Assembly: GCA_027038775.1 (NCBI GenBank)
Contig: JALWGP010000372.1
Location: 1 to 7,051, forward strand
DNA length: 7,051 nt
Direction: 5' to 3'
From: Sedimenticola sp.
GTDB lineage: Bacteria > Pseudomonadota > Gammaproteobacteria > Chromatiales > Chromatiaceae
Under the pieces are notes generated by a model. The model was given only the letters and a program-made list of their open reading frames with translations. It searched no databases and was not told the DNA's origin. This document shows, one piece after another, positions 1 through 5,861 of the stretch. Each line of letters opens with the position of its first letter. The first letter of the stretch is position 1. The translations under genes were made by a program, and so were the position numbers.

Positions 1-16
1 CCCACGAATCCGTTCC

Positions 17-652
17 ATGCTGGAAGTGGTCAATCTGCAATGCACCCGGGGTGACCGGAGGCTCTTCAGCGGCATCGCCTTCGAGCTGGCGCCCGGCGAG
101 CTGCTGCATCTGCACGGCCACAACGGCAGCGGCAAGACCACCCTCATGCGGGCGCTCTGCGGGCTGGTGACGCCCACCGAGGGCGAGGTGCGCTGGAAAG
201 GGGAGCCCATCCGCCGCCAGCGCGACGAGTTCCATGCGGAACTCCTCTACCTGGGCCACAAGAACGGCATCAAGGACGACCTCACCGGGGTGGAGAACCT
301 GCGCACCGCCTGCCGCCTGGCCGGCATCGCCGTTTCCGAGAAGGAGGCGTGGGAGGTGCTCGAGCGCATGGGGCTGCGCGGCCACGAGGACCTGCCCTCG
401 CGGGTGCTTTCCCAGGGGCAGCAGAAGCGGGTGGCACTGGCGCGGCTGCTGGTGAGCCGGGCGCCGCTGTGGCTGCTGGACGAGCCCTTCGTGGGGCTGG
501 ACGCCGCCGCGGTGGAGCTGTTGCAGTCGGTGATCCGCGGGCACGTGGAGAACGGCGGCATGGTGGTGCTCACCACCCACCAGGAGGTGGCGCTCACCTC
601 GGGCCGGGTGAAACGGCTGCGCCTGGGCTGGAAGAAGGACGGCGATGTTTAG
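17..652 (+). CDS. ccmA: CcmA, ATP-binding subunit of the CcmABCD heme/holo-CcmE release complex
   Basis: CcmA is the cytoplasmic ATPase that, with CcmB, powers release of heme-loaded CcmE from CcmC and CcmD. The 211-residue protein is a single ABC nucleotide-binding domain of normal family length (about 205). Visible motifs are the Walker A loop GHNGSGKTT (34-42), the ABC signature LSQGQQKRVALARL (131-144), Walker B LWLLDEPF (151-158), the D-loop GLD (160-162) and the switch histidine H188 in TTH. The LLYLGHKNGIKDDLT stretch (76-90), with His where many ABC proteins have the Q-loop Gln, is close to the matching segment of E. coli CcmA. The ATG at 17 gives a normal N-terminus (MLEVVNLQC), but no Shine-Dalgarno sequence is visible in the 16 bases before it and the frame is open to the left edge, so a slightly earlier start is possible. 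It overlaps ccmB by 8 bases. Confidence 0.96.
   Translation: MLEVVNLQCTRGDRRLFSGIAFELAPGELLHLHGHNGSGKTTLMRALCGLVTPTEGEVRWKGEPIRRQRDEFHAELLYLGHKNGIKDDLTGVENLRTACRLAGIAVSEKEAWEVLERMGLRGHEDLPSRVLSQGQQKRVALARLLVSRAPLWLLDEPFVGLDAAAVELLQSVIRGHVENGGMVVLTTHQEVALTSGRVKRLRLGWKKDGDV
635..639 (+). promoter_or_regulatory. Ribosome binding site of ccmB
   Basis: AAGGA lies inside the end of ccmA, 5 bases before the ATG at 645. It supports that start, which overlaps the last 8 bases of ccmA in another frame. Confidence 0.7.
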
Positions 653-1313
653 CGCCTTCTTCACCATCCTGAGGCGCGACCTGCTGCTGGCCATGCGCCG
701 GCGCAGCGATGTCTTCACCACGCTCTTCTTCTTCGTCATCGTGGTGAGCCTCTTTCCCCTGGGCATCGGTCCCGAGCTGGAGACCCTGAGGCTCATCGCG
801 CCCGGTGTCTTCTGGGTGGCGGCGCTGCTCGCCTCCATGCTGGCGCTGGAGAAACTCTTCCTGGTGGACTACCAGGACGGTGCCCTGGAACAGATGCTGC
901 TGGCCCCCCAGCCCCTCTCGCTGCTGGTGCTGGGCAAGGTGGCAGCCCACTGGCTCATCACGGGGCTGCCGCTGGTGCTGCTCTCTCCGTTGCTGGGCCT
1001 GCAGTACGACCTGCCGGGCGAGACCATCGGCGTGCTGCTGCTCACCCTGCTGCTGGGCACCCCGGCCCTGAGCCTCATCGGTGCCATCGGTGCGGCCCTT
1101 ACCCTCGGTCTGCGCGGCGGCGGGGTGCTGGTTTCCCTGCTGGTGCTTCCGTTGTATATTCCGGTGCTCATCTTCGGTGCCGGAGCGGTGGAGGCGGAAG
1201 CGTCCGGTCTGGGCGGTATCGGTCACCTCACCCTGCTGGGGGCCATCGGCCTGGCGGCCCTGGTGGCTGCGCCCCTGGCAACCTCGGCCGCTCTGCGGGT
1301 ATCCGCGGAGTGA
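645..1313 (+). CDS. ccmB: CcmB, membrane subunit of the CcmABCD complex
   Basis: CcmB is the inner-membrane partner of the CcmA ATPase. The complex drives release of holo-CcmE after CcmC and CcmD attach heme; the older idea that it simply pumps heme is not supported by later family work. The protein has 222 residues, the usual size. By eye it has six hydrophobic segments, near 23-43, 50-68, 100-118, 126-154, 158-182 and 195-216. A basic N-terminus (RRDLLLAMRRR, 10-20) should lie in the cytoplasm, and the polar loop DYQDGALEQM (75-84) matches the conserved cytoplasmic loop of CcmB. The start overlaps the end of ccmA and has a Shine-Dalgarno sequence within ccmA. The stop at 1311-1313 is followed by the only real gap in the operon. 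Confidence 0.95.
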   Translation: MFSAFFTILRRDLLLAMRRRSDVFTTLFFFVIVVSLFPLGIGPELETLRLIAPGVFWVAALLASMLALEKLFLVDYQDGALEQMLLAPQPLSLLVLGKVAAHWLITGLPLVLLSPLLGLQYDLPGETIGVLLLTLLLGTPALSLIGAIGAALTLGLRGGGVLVSLLVLPLYIPVLIFGAGAVEAEASGLGGIGHLTLLGAIGLAALVAAPLATSAALRVSAE

Positions 1314-1525
1314 AAGGGGGTAAGGTGAACCGGGATTCGGTCGCCCGTGGAAACTATTTGCGCTCACGGGAATCTCAAGAAACTGTTGGAGTGCACGGGG
1401 AATTCCGAAGCTGTCACCCCTGCCCGGGCCGGGATGACGGCCGGAGACCGGATCGAATGGTTCCCGGCGCTGCGCCTTTCGGGGGCGGATCGAAATCCCG
1501 AATGGAAAACATGGATTCACGGTAA
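1314..1525 (+). repeat. Repeat-like intergenic insert between ccmB and ccmC
   Basis: This 212-base gap is the only non-overlapping junction in the operon. Its first part is less GC-rich than the genes (32 of 60 bases are G/C at 1321-1380, counted by hand). It holds a near-palindrome at 1413-1438, a direct repeat CGGATCGAA at 1449-1457 and 1486-1494, a looser repeat CACGGGAAT/CACGGGGAAT at 1365-1373 and 1394-1403, the palindrome GGAATTCC at 1399-1406, and 7-base inverted copies CGGGATT (1331-1337) and AATCCCG (1494-1500). I see no credible promoter, terminator U-run or RNA gene. The GTCA...TGAC style is like the dispersed palindromic repeats common between genes in high-GC Proteobacteria, so a small nonautonomous element is my inference. 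Its exact ends are unknown and may reach into ccmC. Confidence 0.5.
1413..1438. repeat. 26-bp near-palindrome (possible hairpin) in the ccmB/ccmC gap
   Basis: The sequence starts GTCACCCC and ends GGGATGAC around a core GCCCGGGC. Eleven of the 13 base pairs match (mismatches 1417/1434 and 1421/1430). The flanks can add G1410-C1441 and C1411-G1440 with a wobble between. Transcribed, it would form a strong GC-rich hairpin, but no run of T follows, so it does not look like an intrinsic terminator. The form is typical of REP-like intergenic repeats. Confidence 0.7.
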
Positions 1526-2275
1526 ATGTCATCCCGCATTCTCAACTGGTTCAAGTTCTCCTCTCCCGCCTCCTTCTACCCCCTGGCGGGCACCATCGGC
1601 AGGGTATCGACGCTGATCGCGGTGGCGTTGCTGGCCGTCGGCCTCTACATGAGCTTCTTCGTGGCCCCCACCGACTACAAGCAGGGCGAGGGGTACCGCA
1701 TCATCTTCATCCACGTGCCCGCGGCCTGGATGTCCATGTTCATCTACGTGGTGATGGCCTTCTGGGCGGCCATGGGGCTGGTCTTCCGCACCCGGCTCTC
1801 CTTCATGATGGCCCGCGCCCTGGCGCCCACGGGCGCGCTCATGACCTTTATCGCCCTCTGGACCGGCGCCTTCTGGGGCAAGCCCATGTGGGGTACCTGG
1901 TGGGTGTGGGACGCCCGTCTCACCTCCGAGCTGATCCTCTTCTTCCTCTACGTGGGCTACATCGCCCTGCAGGGGGCCATACCCGATGTCCGCCGTGGGG
2001 ACCGCGCCGGCGCCATCCTGCTGCTGGTGGGCGTGGTGAACATCCCCATCATCTACTTCTCGGTGAAGTGGTGGAACACCCTGCACCAGGGTGCGTCGGT
2101 GAGCATCAGGGAGGGTTCCAGCATGAGCGCCATCATGCTGGAGACCATGCTCATCATGACCTTCGCCTTCTGGGCCTACGCCATCGCCGTGGCCATGGCG
2201 CGGGTGCGGCTGATCATCCTCGAGCGGGAGCGCGAGACCCGCTGGGTGGCCGAGCTGCCGGAGGTGAAGCTGTGA
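1526..2275 (+). CDS. ccmC: CcmC, heme-handling WWD membrane protein that loads heme onto CcmE
   Basis: CcmC binds heme at the periplasmic face of the inner membrane and, with CcmD, attaches it covalently to CcmE. The 249-residue protein is of normal length and has about six membrane segments. The tryptophan-rich WWD motif, GKPMWGTWWVWDARLTSEL, lies at 118-136. The two conserved histidines that ligate heme are H63 (IFIHVPAA) and H187 (WWNTLHQG), equivalent to E. coli H60 and H184. The start at 1526 gives MSSRILNWFKFSSPASFYPL; the segment from about residue 7 resembles other CcmC N-termini, so the first few residues may be unconserved. The ribosome binding site is weak: only GGAT at 1513-1516, unlike the other genes here. 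The first codons contain GTCATCCCG, which is repeated inverted in the gap upstream. It overlaps ccmD by one base. Confidence 0.97.
   Translation: MSSRILNWFKFSSPASFYPLAGTIGRVSTLIAVALLAVGLYMSFFVAPTDYKQGEGYRIIFIHVPAAWMSMFIYVVMAFWAAMGLVFRTRLSFMMARALAPTGALMTFIALWTGAFWGKPMWGTWWVWDARLTSELILFFLYVGYIALQGAIPDVRRGDRAGAILLLVGVVNIPIIYFSVKWWNTLHQGASVSIREGSSMSAIMLETMLIMTFAFWAYAIAVAMARVRLIILERERETRWVAELPEVKL
2260..2267 (+). promoter_or_regulatory. Ribosome binding site that sets the ccmD start
   Basis: GGAGGTGA lies in the end of ccmC, 7 bases before the ATG at 2275. It is near consensus and supports translation of this very small gene at a TGATG stop-start junction. Confidence 0.75.
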
Positions 2276-2451
2276 TGGATGCGGTGAAAGAGTTTTTCCA
2301 CATGGGCGGCTACGCCCTCTATGTCTGGGGTTCCTTCGGCGTGACAGCGGCCCTCATGGTCGCCGAGCCCCTGGTGCTGGCGAGACAGCGCAAGGCGATG
2401 ATCCGCCGCCTGCGGCGCCTGATCCGCCTCGAATCGGAGCAGTCCTCATGA
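2275..2451 (+). CDS. ccmD: CcmD, small membrane peptide of the CcmABCD complex
   Basis: CcmD is a small inner-membrane protein that binds CcmC and CcmE and is needed for holo-CcmE to be released. The 58-residue product begins MDAVKEFFHMGGYALYVWGS. The FFHMGGYALYVW stretch (7-18) closely matches the FFAMGGYAFFVW of E. coli CcmD, including the conserved tyrosine. One membrane helix runs from about 13 to 33, followed by a strongly basic cytoplasmic tail (ARQRKAMIRRLRRLIRL, 36-52), the usual topology for this family. A near-perfect Shine-Dalgarno sequence precedes it. The gene overlaps the ccmC stop by one base and its own stop overlaps ccmE by ATGA, so it is tightly coupled to both. It is easily missed by automated calling because of its size and because the frame stays open upstream into ccmC. 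Confidence 0.93.
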   Translation: MDAVKEFFHMGGYALYVWGSFGVTAALMVAEPLVLARQRKAMIRRLRRLIRLESEQSS

Positions 2452-2915
2452 AAGCAAGACACAAGCGTTTCGCCTTCCTGCTGGTGGGCCTTTCGGTGCT
2501 GGGCGTGGCAGCCTGGCTGGTGTTCCAGGCCCTGGGCAACAACCTCTCCTACTTCTTCTCGCCCACCGAGGTGGTCGAGGGCAAGGCGCCGGAGGGGCAC
2601 GTCTTCCGCCTGGGCGGGCTGGTGCAGCCGGGCAGTTTCCGGCGCGAGGACAAGGGGCAGGCGGTGGTGGCCCGCTTCGTGGTCACCGACAATCACCAGT
2701 CGGTGGAGGTGCGTTACAGCGGCATCCTGCCCGACCTGTTCCAGGAGGGACAGGGAGTGATCGCCCAGGGCCGCATGGGACCCGACGGCGTCTTCATGGC
2801 CGACGAGGTGCTGGCCAAGCACGACGAGAACTACATGCCGCCCGAAGTGGCCGCTGCGCTCGAGGAGGGGCACCGCAAGGGCGTGGCCAACATGGCCACC
2901 GGAGGCGGCCAATGA
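2448..2915 (+). CDS. ccmE: CcmE, periplasmic heme chaperone
   Basis: CcmE accepts heme from CcmC as a covalent adduct on a histidine and carries it to CcmF. The 155-residue protein has one N-terminal membrane anchor (about 8-28) after a short basic cytoplasmic start (MKARHKR), then a periplasmic OB-fold beta-barrel (about 40-120). The heme-attachment motif LAKHDENYMPPEV (122-134) contains H125, equivalent to E. coli H130, and Y129, equivalent to the heme-contacting tyrosine Y134. The HxxxY form is the usual proteobacterial type rather than the CxxxY variant. The C-terminal tail after 135 is polar and probably flexible. The start overlaps ccmD as ATGA, with GGAG at 2436-2439 as ribosome binding site; the stop overlaps ccmF as ATGA. 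Confidence 0.97.
   Translation: MKARHKRFAFLLVGLSVLGVAAWLVFQALGNNLSYFFSPTEVVEGKAPEGHVFRLGGLVQPGSFRREDKGQAVVARFVVTDNHQSVEVRYSGILPDLFQEGQGVIAQGRMGPDGVFMADEVLAKHDENYMPPEVAAALEEGHRKGVANMATGGGQ
2901..2905 (+). promoter_or_regulatory. Ribosome binding site of ccmF
   Basis: GGAGG lies at the end of ccmE, 6 bases before the ATG at 2912, and supports that start at the ATGA overlap. Confidence 0.75.
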
Positions 2916-4864
2916 TTCCCGAGATCGGCCATTTCGCCCTCATCCTCGCCCTGGTGATCGCACTGGTGCAGGGTGTCTTCCCCATCCTCGGCGCGCACCG
3001 GGGTTACGCCTCCTGGGTGGCCCTGGCGAAACCGGCGGCGCAACTGCAGTTCCTGATGCTGCTGGTGAGCTTCGCCTGTCTCACCTGGGCATTTCTGCAA
3101 AGCGACTTCTCCGTGCTCTACGTGGCGGAGAACTCCAACACCAGGCTGCCGCAGATCTTCAAGTTCTCGGCGGTGTGGGGCGCCCACGAGGGCTCGCTGC
3201 TGCTCTGGGCCCTGATCCTCTCCGCCTGGACCGCCGCGGTGACCGTATTCGGTCGCAGCCTGTCGCCCCTGATGATGGCGCGGGTGGTCGGCGTGCTGGG
3301 CCTGGTGGCCACCGGCTTCCTGGCCTTTCTCATCTTCACCTCCAACCCCTTCGAGCGACTGCTGCCCGCCGTGGCCGAGGGACGGGATCTCAACCCGCTG
3401 CTGCAGGACATCGGGCTGGTGATGCATCCGCCCATGCTCTACATGGGCTACGTCGGCTTCGCCATCCCCTTCGCCTTCGCCATCGCCGCCATGCTCGGGG
3501 GACGGCTGGATGCGGCCTGGGCCCGCTGGTCGCGGCCCTGGACCCAGATCGCCTGGGTGTTCCTCACCCTGGGCATCGCCCTGGGCTCCTGGTGGGCCTA
3601 CTACGAACTGGGCTGGGGCGGCTGGTGGTTCTGGGACCCGGTGGAGAACGCCTCCTTCATGCCCTGGCTGGCGGGCACCGCCCTGATGCACTCGCTGGCA
3701 GTGACCGAGAAGCGGGGCGCCTTCAAGGCGTGGACGGTGCTGCTGGCCATCTTCACCTTCTCGCTGAGCCTGCTGGGCACCTTCCTGGTCCGCTCGGGCG
3801 TGCTCACCTCGGTGCATGCCTTTGCCGCCGACCCCTCGCGCGGGCTCTTCATCCTGCTCTTCCTGGCCGTGGTGGTGGGCAGTTCCCTGATGCTCTACGC
3901 CGCCCGTGCCTCCAAGGTGCGCAGCCACGTGCGTTTCGAGCTGGTCTCGCGCGAGACGGCGCTGCTGCTCAACAACGTGATCCTGGTGGTGACCACGGTG
4001 AGCATCCTGCTGGGCACCCTCTACCCACTCATCATCGACGCCCTGGGCGCGGGCAAGATCTCGGTGGGACCGCCCTACTTCAATGCGGTCTTCATTCCCC
4101 TCACCGTTCCCTTGGCCATCCTCATCGGCGTGGGTTCCCTGGCGCGCTGGAAACGTGACAGCTTCGCCAACATCTGGGTCAAGGTGCGGGTGGCCTTCGT
4201 CGCCAGCCTGGTCTTCGGCATCCTCTTCCCGCTGGTCGCCATGCAGCACTTCTCGTGGCAGGCGGCGCTGGGCATGGTGCTGGCCTTCTGGGTCTTCTTC
4301 TCCAGCCTGAAGGTGATGAAGGAGTACGCCCGCGGGCGGGGCATCGGTGGCCTCTCCCTCTCCCAGTGGGGCATGACCTTCGGTCACCTGGGCGTGGCGG
4401 TTTTCATCACCGGCATCACCCTCACTTCCATCTACAGCTCGGAGAAGGATGTGCGCCTGGTGCCGGGCGACAGTTTCAGCCTGGGCGGCTACGAGTTCCT
4501 GTTCAAGGGGACCACCCACCTGCAGGGACCCAACTACCAGGGTGATCGTGGCGAGATCGTCATCACCCGCGAAGGCGAGCCGGTGACCGTTCTCTATCCC
4601 GAGAAGCGCAACTACCTCAGCGGCATGCCCATGACCGAGGCGGGCATCGACGCGGGACTCACCCGCGACCTCTTCGTGGCCCTGGGTGAACCCCTGGACG
4701 ACCAGGGTGCCTGGGCCGTCCGCATCTATCACAAGCCCTTCGTGCGCTGGATCTGGCTGGGAGCGCTCATCATGGCCCTGGGCGGGGTCTGCTCCGCGGC
4801 GGACAAGCGCTACCGGTTGCTGGCGCGGCGCGAGCGCGAGGCACTGGCAGGAGGTGTGGCATGA
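2912..4864 (+). CDS. ccmF: CcmF, core of the cytochrome c heme lyase
   Basis: CcmF takes heme from holo-CcmE and joins it to the CXXCH cysteines of apocytochrome c at the periplasmic face, working with CcmH and CcmI. The 650-residue protein is full length for the family and is largely hydrophobic, with well over ten membrane segments. The WWD domain, GWGGWWFWDPVENASFMPWL, lies at 234-253. Four histidines match those of E. coli CcmF: H172 (VMHPPMLYMGY) and H302 (TSVHAFAADPSRG) as periplasmic heme ligands, and H260 (ALMHSLAVTEKRG) and H492 (MTFGHLGVAV) for the structural b-type heme. A large periplasmic loop follows at about 508-608, before the last membrane helix (611-629) and a basic tail. 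The start overlaps ccmE and the stop overlaps ccmG, both as ATGA. The long antisense frames across this gene are GC-driven shadows. Confidence 0.98.
   Translation: MIPEIGHFALILALVIALVQGVFPILGAHRGYASWVALAKPAAQLQFLMLLVSFACLTWAFLQSDFSVLYVAENSNTRLPQIFKFSAVWGAHEGSLLLWALILSAWTAAVTVFGRSLSPLMMARVVGVLGLVATGFLAFLIFTSNPFERLLPAVAEGRDLNPLLQDIGLVMHPPMLYMGYVGFAIPFAFAIAAMLGGRLDAAWARWSRPWTQIAWVFLTLGIALGSWWAYYELGWGGWWFWDPVENASFMPWLAGTALMHSLAVTEKRGAFKAWTVLLAIFTFSLSLLGTFLVRSGVLTSVHAFAADPSRGLFILLFLAVVVGSSLMLYAARASKVRSHVRFELVSRETALLLNNVILVVTTVSILLGTLYPLIIDALGAGKISVGPPYFNAVFIPLTVPLAILIGVGSLARWKRDSFANIWVKVRVAFVASLVFGILFPLVAMQHFSWQAALGMVLAFWVFFSSLKVMKEYARGRGIGGLSLSQWGMTFGHLGVAVFITGITLTSIYSSEKDVRLVPGDSFSLGGYEFLFKGTTHLQGPNYQGDRGEIVITREGEPVTVLYPEKRNYLSGMPMTEAGIDAGLTRDLFVALGEPLDDQGAWAVRIYHKPFVRWIWLGALIMALGGVCSAADKRYRLLARREREALAGGVA
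4849..4855 (+). promoter_or_regulatory. Ribosome binding site of ccmG
   Basis: AGGAGGT, a full consensus Shine-Dalgarno sequence, lies in the last codons of ccmF, 5 bases before the ATG at 4861. It fixes the start at the ATGA overlap. Confidence 0.8.
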
Positions 4865-5397
4865 AGAGCCGTTACCTGATTCCGCTGGCCGTTTTCATCG
4901 TCATCGTGGGATTCCTGGCAGTGGGCCTGAAGAACGATCCCAAGCGGGTGCCCTCGCCGCTCGTCGGCAAGCCGGCACCCCGCTTCGAGCTGCCCACCCT
5001 CTATGATCCCGAGGAGAAGATCACGCCGGAGAAGCTGCGCGGCAAGGTGTGGCTGCTCAACGTCTGGGCCTCCTGGTGCGTCTCCTGCCGTGCGGAACAC
5101 GAGGTGATCAAGCGCCTTGCGCGAATGAACCTGGTGCCGGTCTACGGGCTCAACTACAAGGACGAGGAGGCCGACGCCAAGGCTTGGCTGGGACAGCTGG
5201 GCAACCCCTATGAGGCCAGCCTGGTGGACCGGGAGGGCAACGTGGGCATCGACTGGGGAGTCTACGGCGTGCCGGAGACCTTCGTCATCGACAAGAAGGG
5301 AATCATCCGCCACAAGGTGATCGGGCCGGTCAACGACGAGATCCTGCAGGAGACGCTGGTGCCCCTGATCCGCAAGCTGATCGAGGAAGAAGGATGA
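4861..5397 (+). CDS. ccmG: CcmG/DsbE, membrane-anchored thioredoxin-like thiol reductase
   Basis: CcmG is a periplasmic thioredoxin-fold protein that helps keep apocytochrome CXXCH cysteines, or the CcmH disulfide, reduced; it receives electrons from DsbD or CcdA. The 178-residue protein has an uncleaved N-terminal anchor (about 5-23) and then the thioredoxin domain (about 33-175). The redox motif is WCVSC in NVWASWCVSCRAEH (67-80), with C73 and C76. The acidic region and the GVYGVPETFV segment (133-142), with cis-proline P138, are typical of the CcmG family. Length is close to E. coli CcmG (185). It is coupled to ccmF and ccmH through ATGA overlaps and has the best ribosome binding site in the operon. 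No dsbD or ccdA is seen, so the electron donor must be encoded elsewhere. Confidence 0.96.
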   Translation: MKSRYLIPLAVFIVIVGFLAVGLKNDPKRVPSPLVGKPAPRFELPTLYDPEEKITPEKLRGKVWLLNVWASWCVSCRAEHEVIKRLARMNLVPVYGLNYKDEEADAKAWLGQLGNPYEASLVDREGNVGIDWGVYGVPETFVIDKKGIIRHKVIGPVNDEILQETLVPLIRKLIEEEG

Positions 5398-5861
5398 TGC
5401 GCCGCCTGTTTCTGCCCCTGTTGCTGCTCGTGCCGCTGCTGGCTCAGGGCGCCATCGAGGTACACCAGTTCGACGATCCGCAGAAGGAGAAGATCTACAA
5501 GGAGCTCATCGACGAGCTGCGTTGTCTCGTCTGCCAGAACCAGAACCTGGCCGACTCCAACGCCGAGCTGGCCCAGGACCTGCGCCAGAAGACCTACGAG
5601 ATGGTGGAGGCGGGCAAGAGCAAGGACGAGATCGTCGACTGGATGGTGGCCCGTTACGGCGATTTCGTGCTCTACCGTCCACCCCTGCAGCGCAACACCT
5701 TGCTGCTCTGGATCGGTCCTTTCCTCATCTTCCTGGTGGGCGTGGTGGTGCTGGTGCGTTTCATCCGCCGCCGCCCCGCCGGCGGGGAAGAGGTCTTGAG
5801 CGAGGAGGAGCGGCGCAAGGCCGAGGCCCTGCTCCGGGGTGACGGGGAGGACGGGACATGA
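5394..5861 (+). CDS. ccmH: CcmH, CXXC apocytochrome reductant subunit of the heme lyase
   Basis: CcmH reduces or holds the apocytochrome c cysteines for ligation by CcmF. The 155-residue protein has a signal peptide (about 1-19, likely cut after AQG), then a three-helix domain with the motif LRCLVCQNQNLADSN (42-56) containing the redox pair C44 and C47, and a membrane anchor (about 103-123) with a basic stop-transfer RFIRRR. The C-terminal tail is charged and cytoplasmic. It corresponds only to the N-terminal part of E. coli CcmH; the TPR part is the separate ccmI that follows. Two ATG codons in a row (5394 and 5397) could start it; I chose the first because it makes the standard ATGA overlap with ccmG and has GAGGA 6 bases upstream, but the second would give a product one residue shorter. 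Confidence 0.96.
   Translation: MMRRLFLPLLLLVPLLAQGAIEVHQFDDPQKEKIYKELIDELRCLVCQNQNLADSNAELAQDLRQKTYEMVEAGKSKDEIVDWMVARYGDFVLYRPPLQRNTLLLWIGPFLIFLVGVVVLVRFIRRRPAGGEEVLSEEERRKAEALLRGDGEDGT
5844..5851 (+). promoter_or_regulatory. Ribosome binding site of ccmI
   Basis: GGGGAGGA lies in the end of ccmH, 6 bases before the ATG at 5858, and supports that start. Confidence 0.75.

Noticed and set aside
1413..1441. Intrinsic terminator after ccmB
   Set aside because: The hairpin is strong, but no T-run follows it (next bases are CGGAGACC), and a terminator inside this operon would cut off ccmC-I from any visible promoter. It is kept as a repeat instead.
1351..1525. Internal promoter for ccmC
   Set aside because: AT-richer patches such as AAACTATTTG exist, but I found no properly spaced -35 and -10 pair, so I do not call one.
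594..1532. 312-codon antisense open frame across ccmB and the gap
   Set aside because: Most of it is antisense to ccmB. Its first part reads through the repeat-like gap, giving a GRHPGPGRGD-type sequence often produced by translating intergenic repeats rather than real protein.
2831..4732. 633-codon antisense open frame across ccmF
   Set aside because: It is fully antisense to a clear, motif-verified ccmF. Its product is a low-complexity run of His, Gly, Glu and Gln, as expected where GC-rich codons on the other strand avoid stops.
5066..5096. Altered active site in CcmG (WCVSC rather than E. coli WCPTC)
   Set aside because: Both cysteines and the flanking WAS and RAEH are intact, and variation of the two middle residues is normal among CcmG proteins that keep CcmH and CcmI separate.
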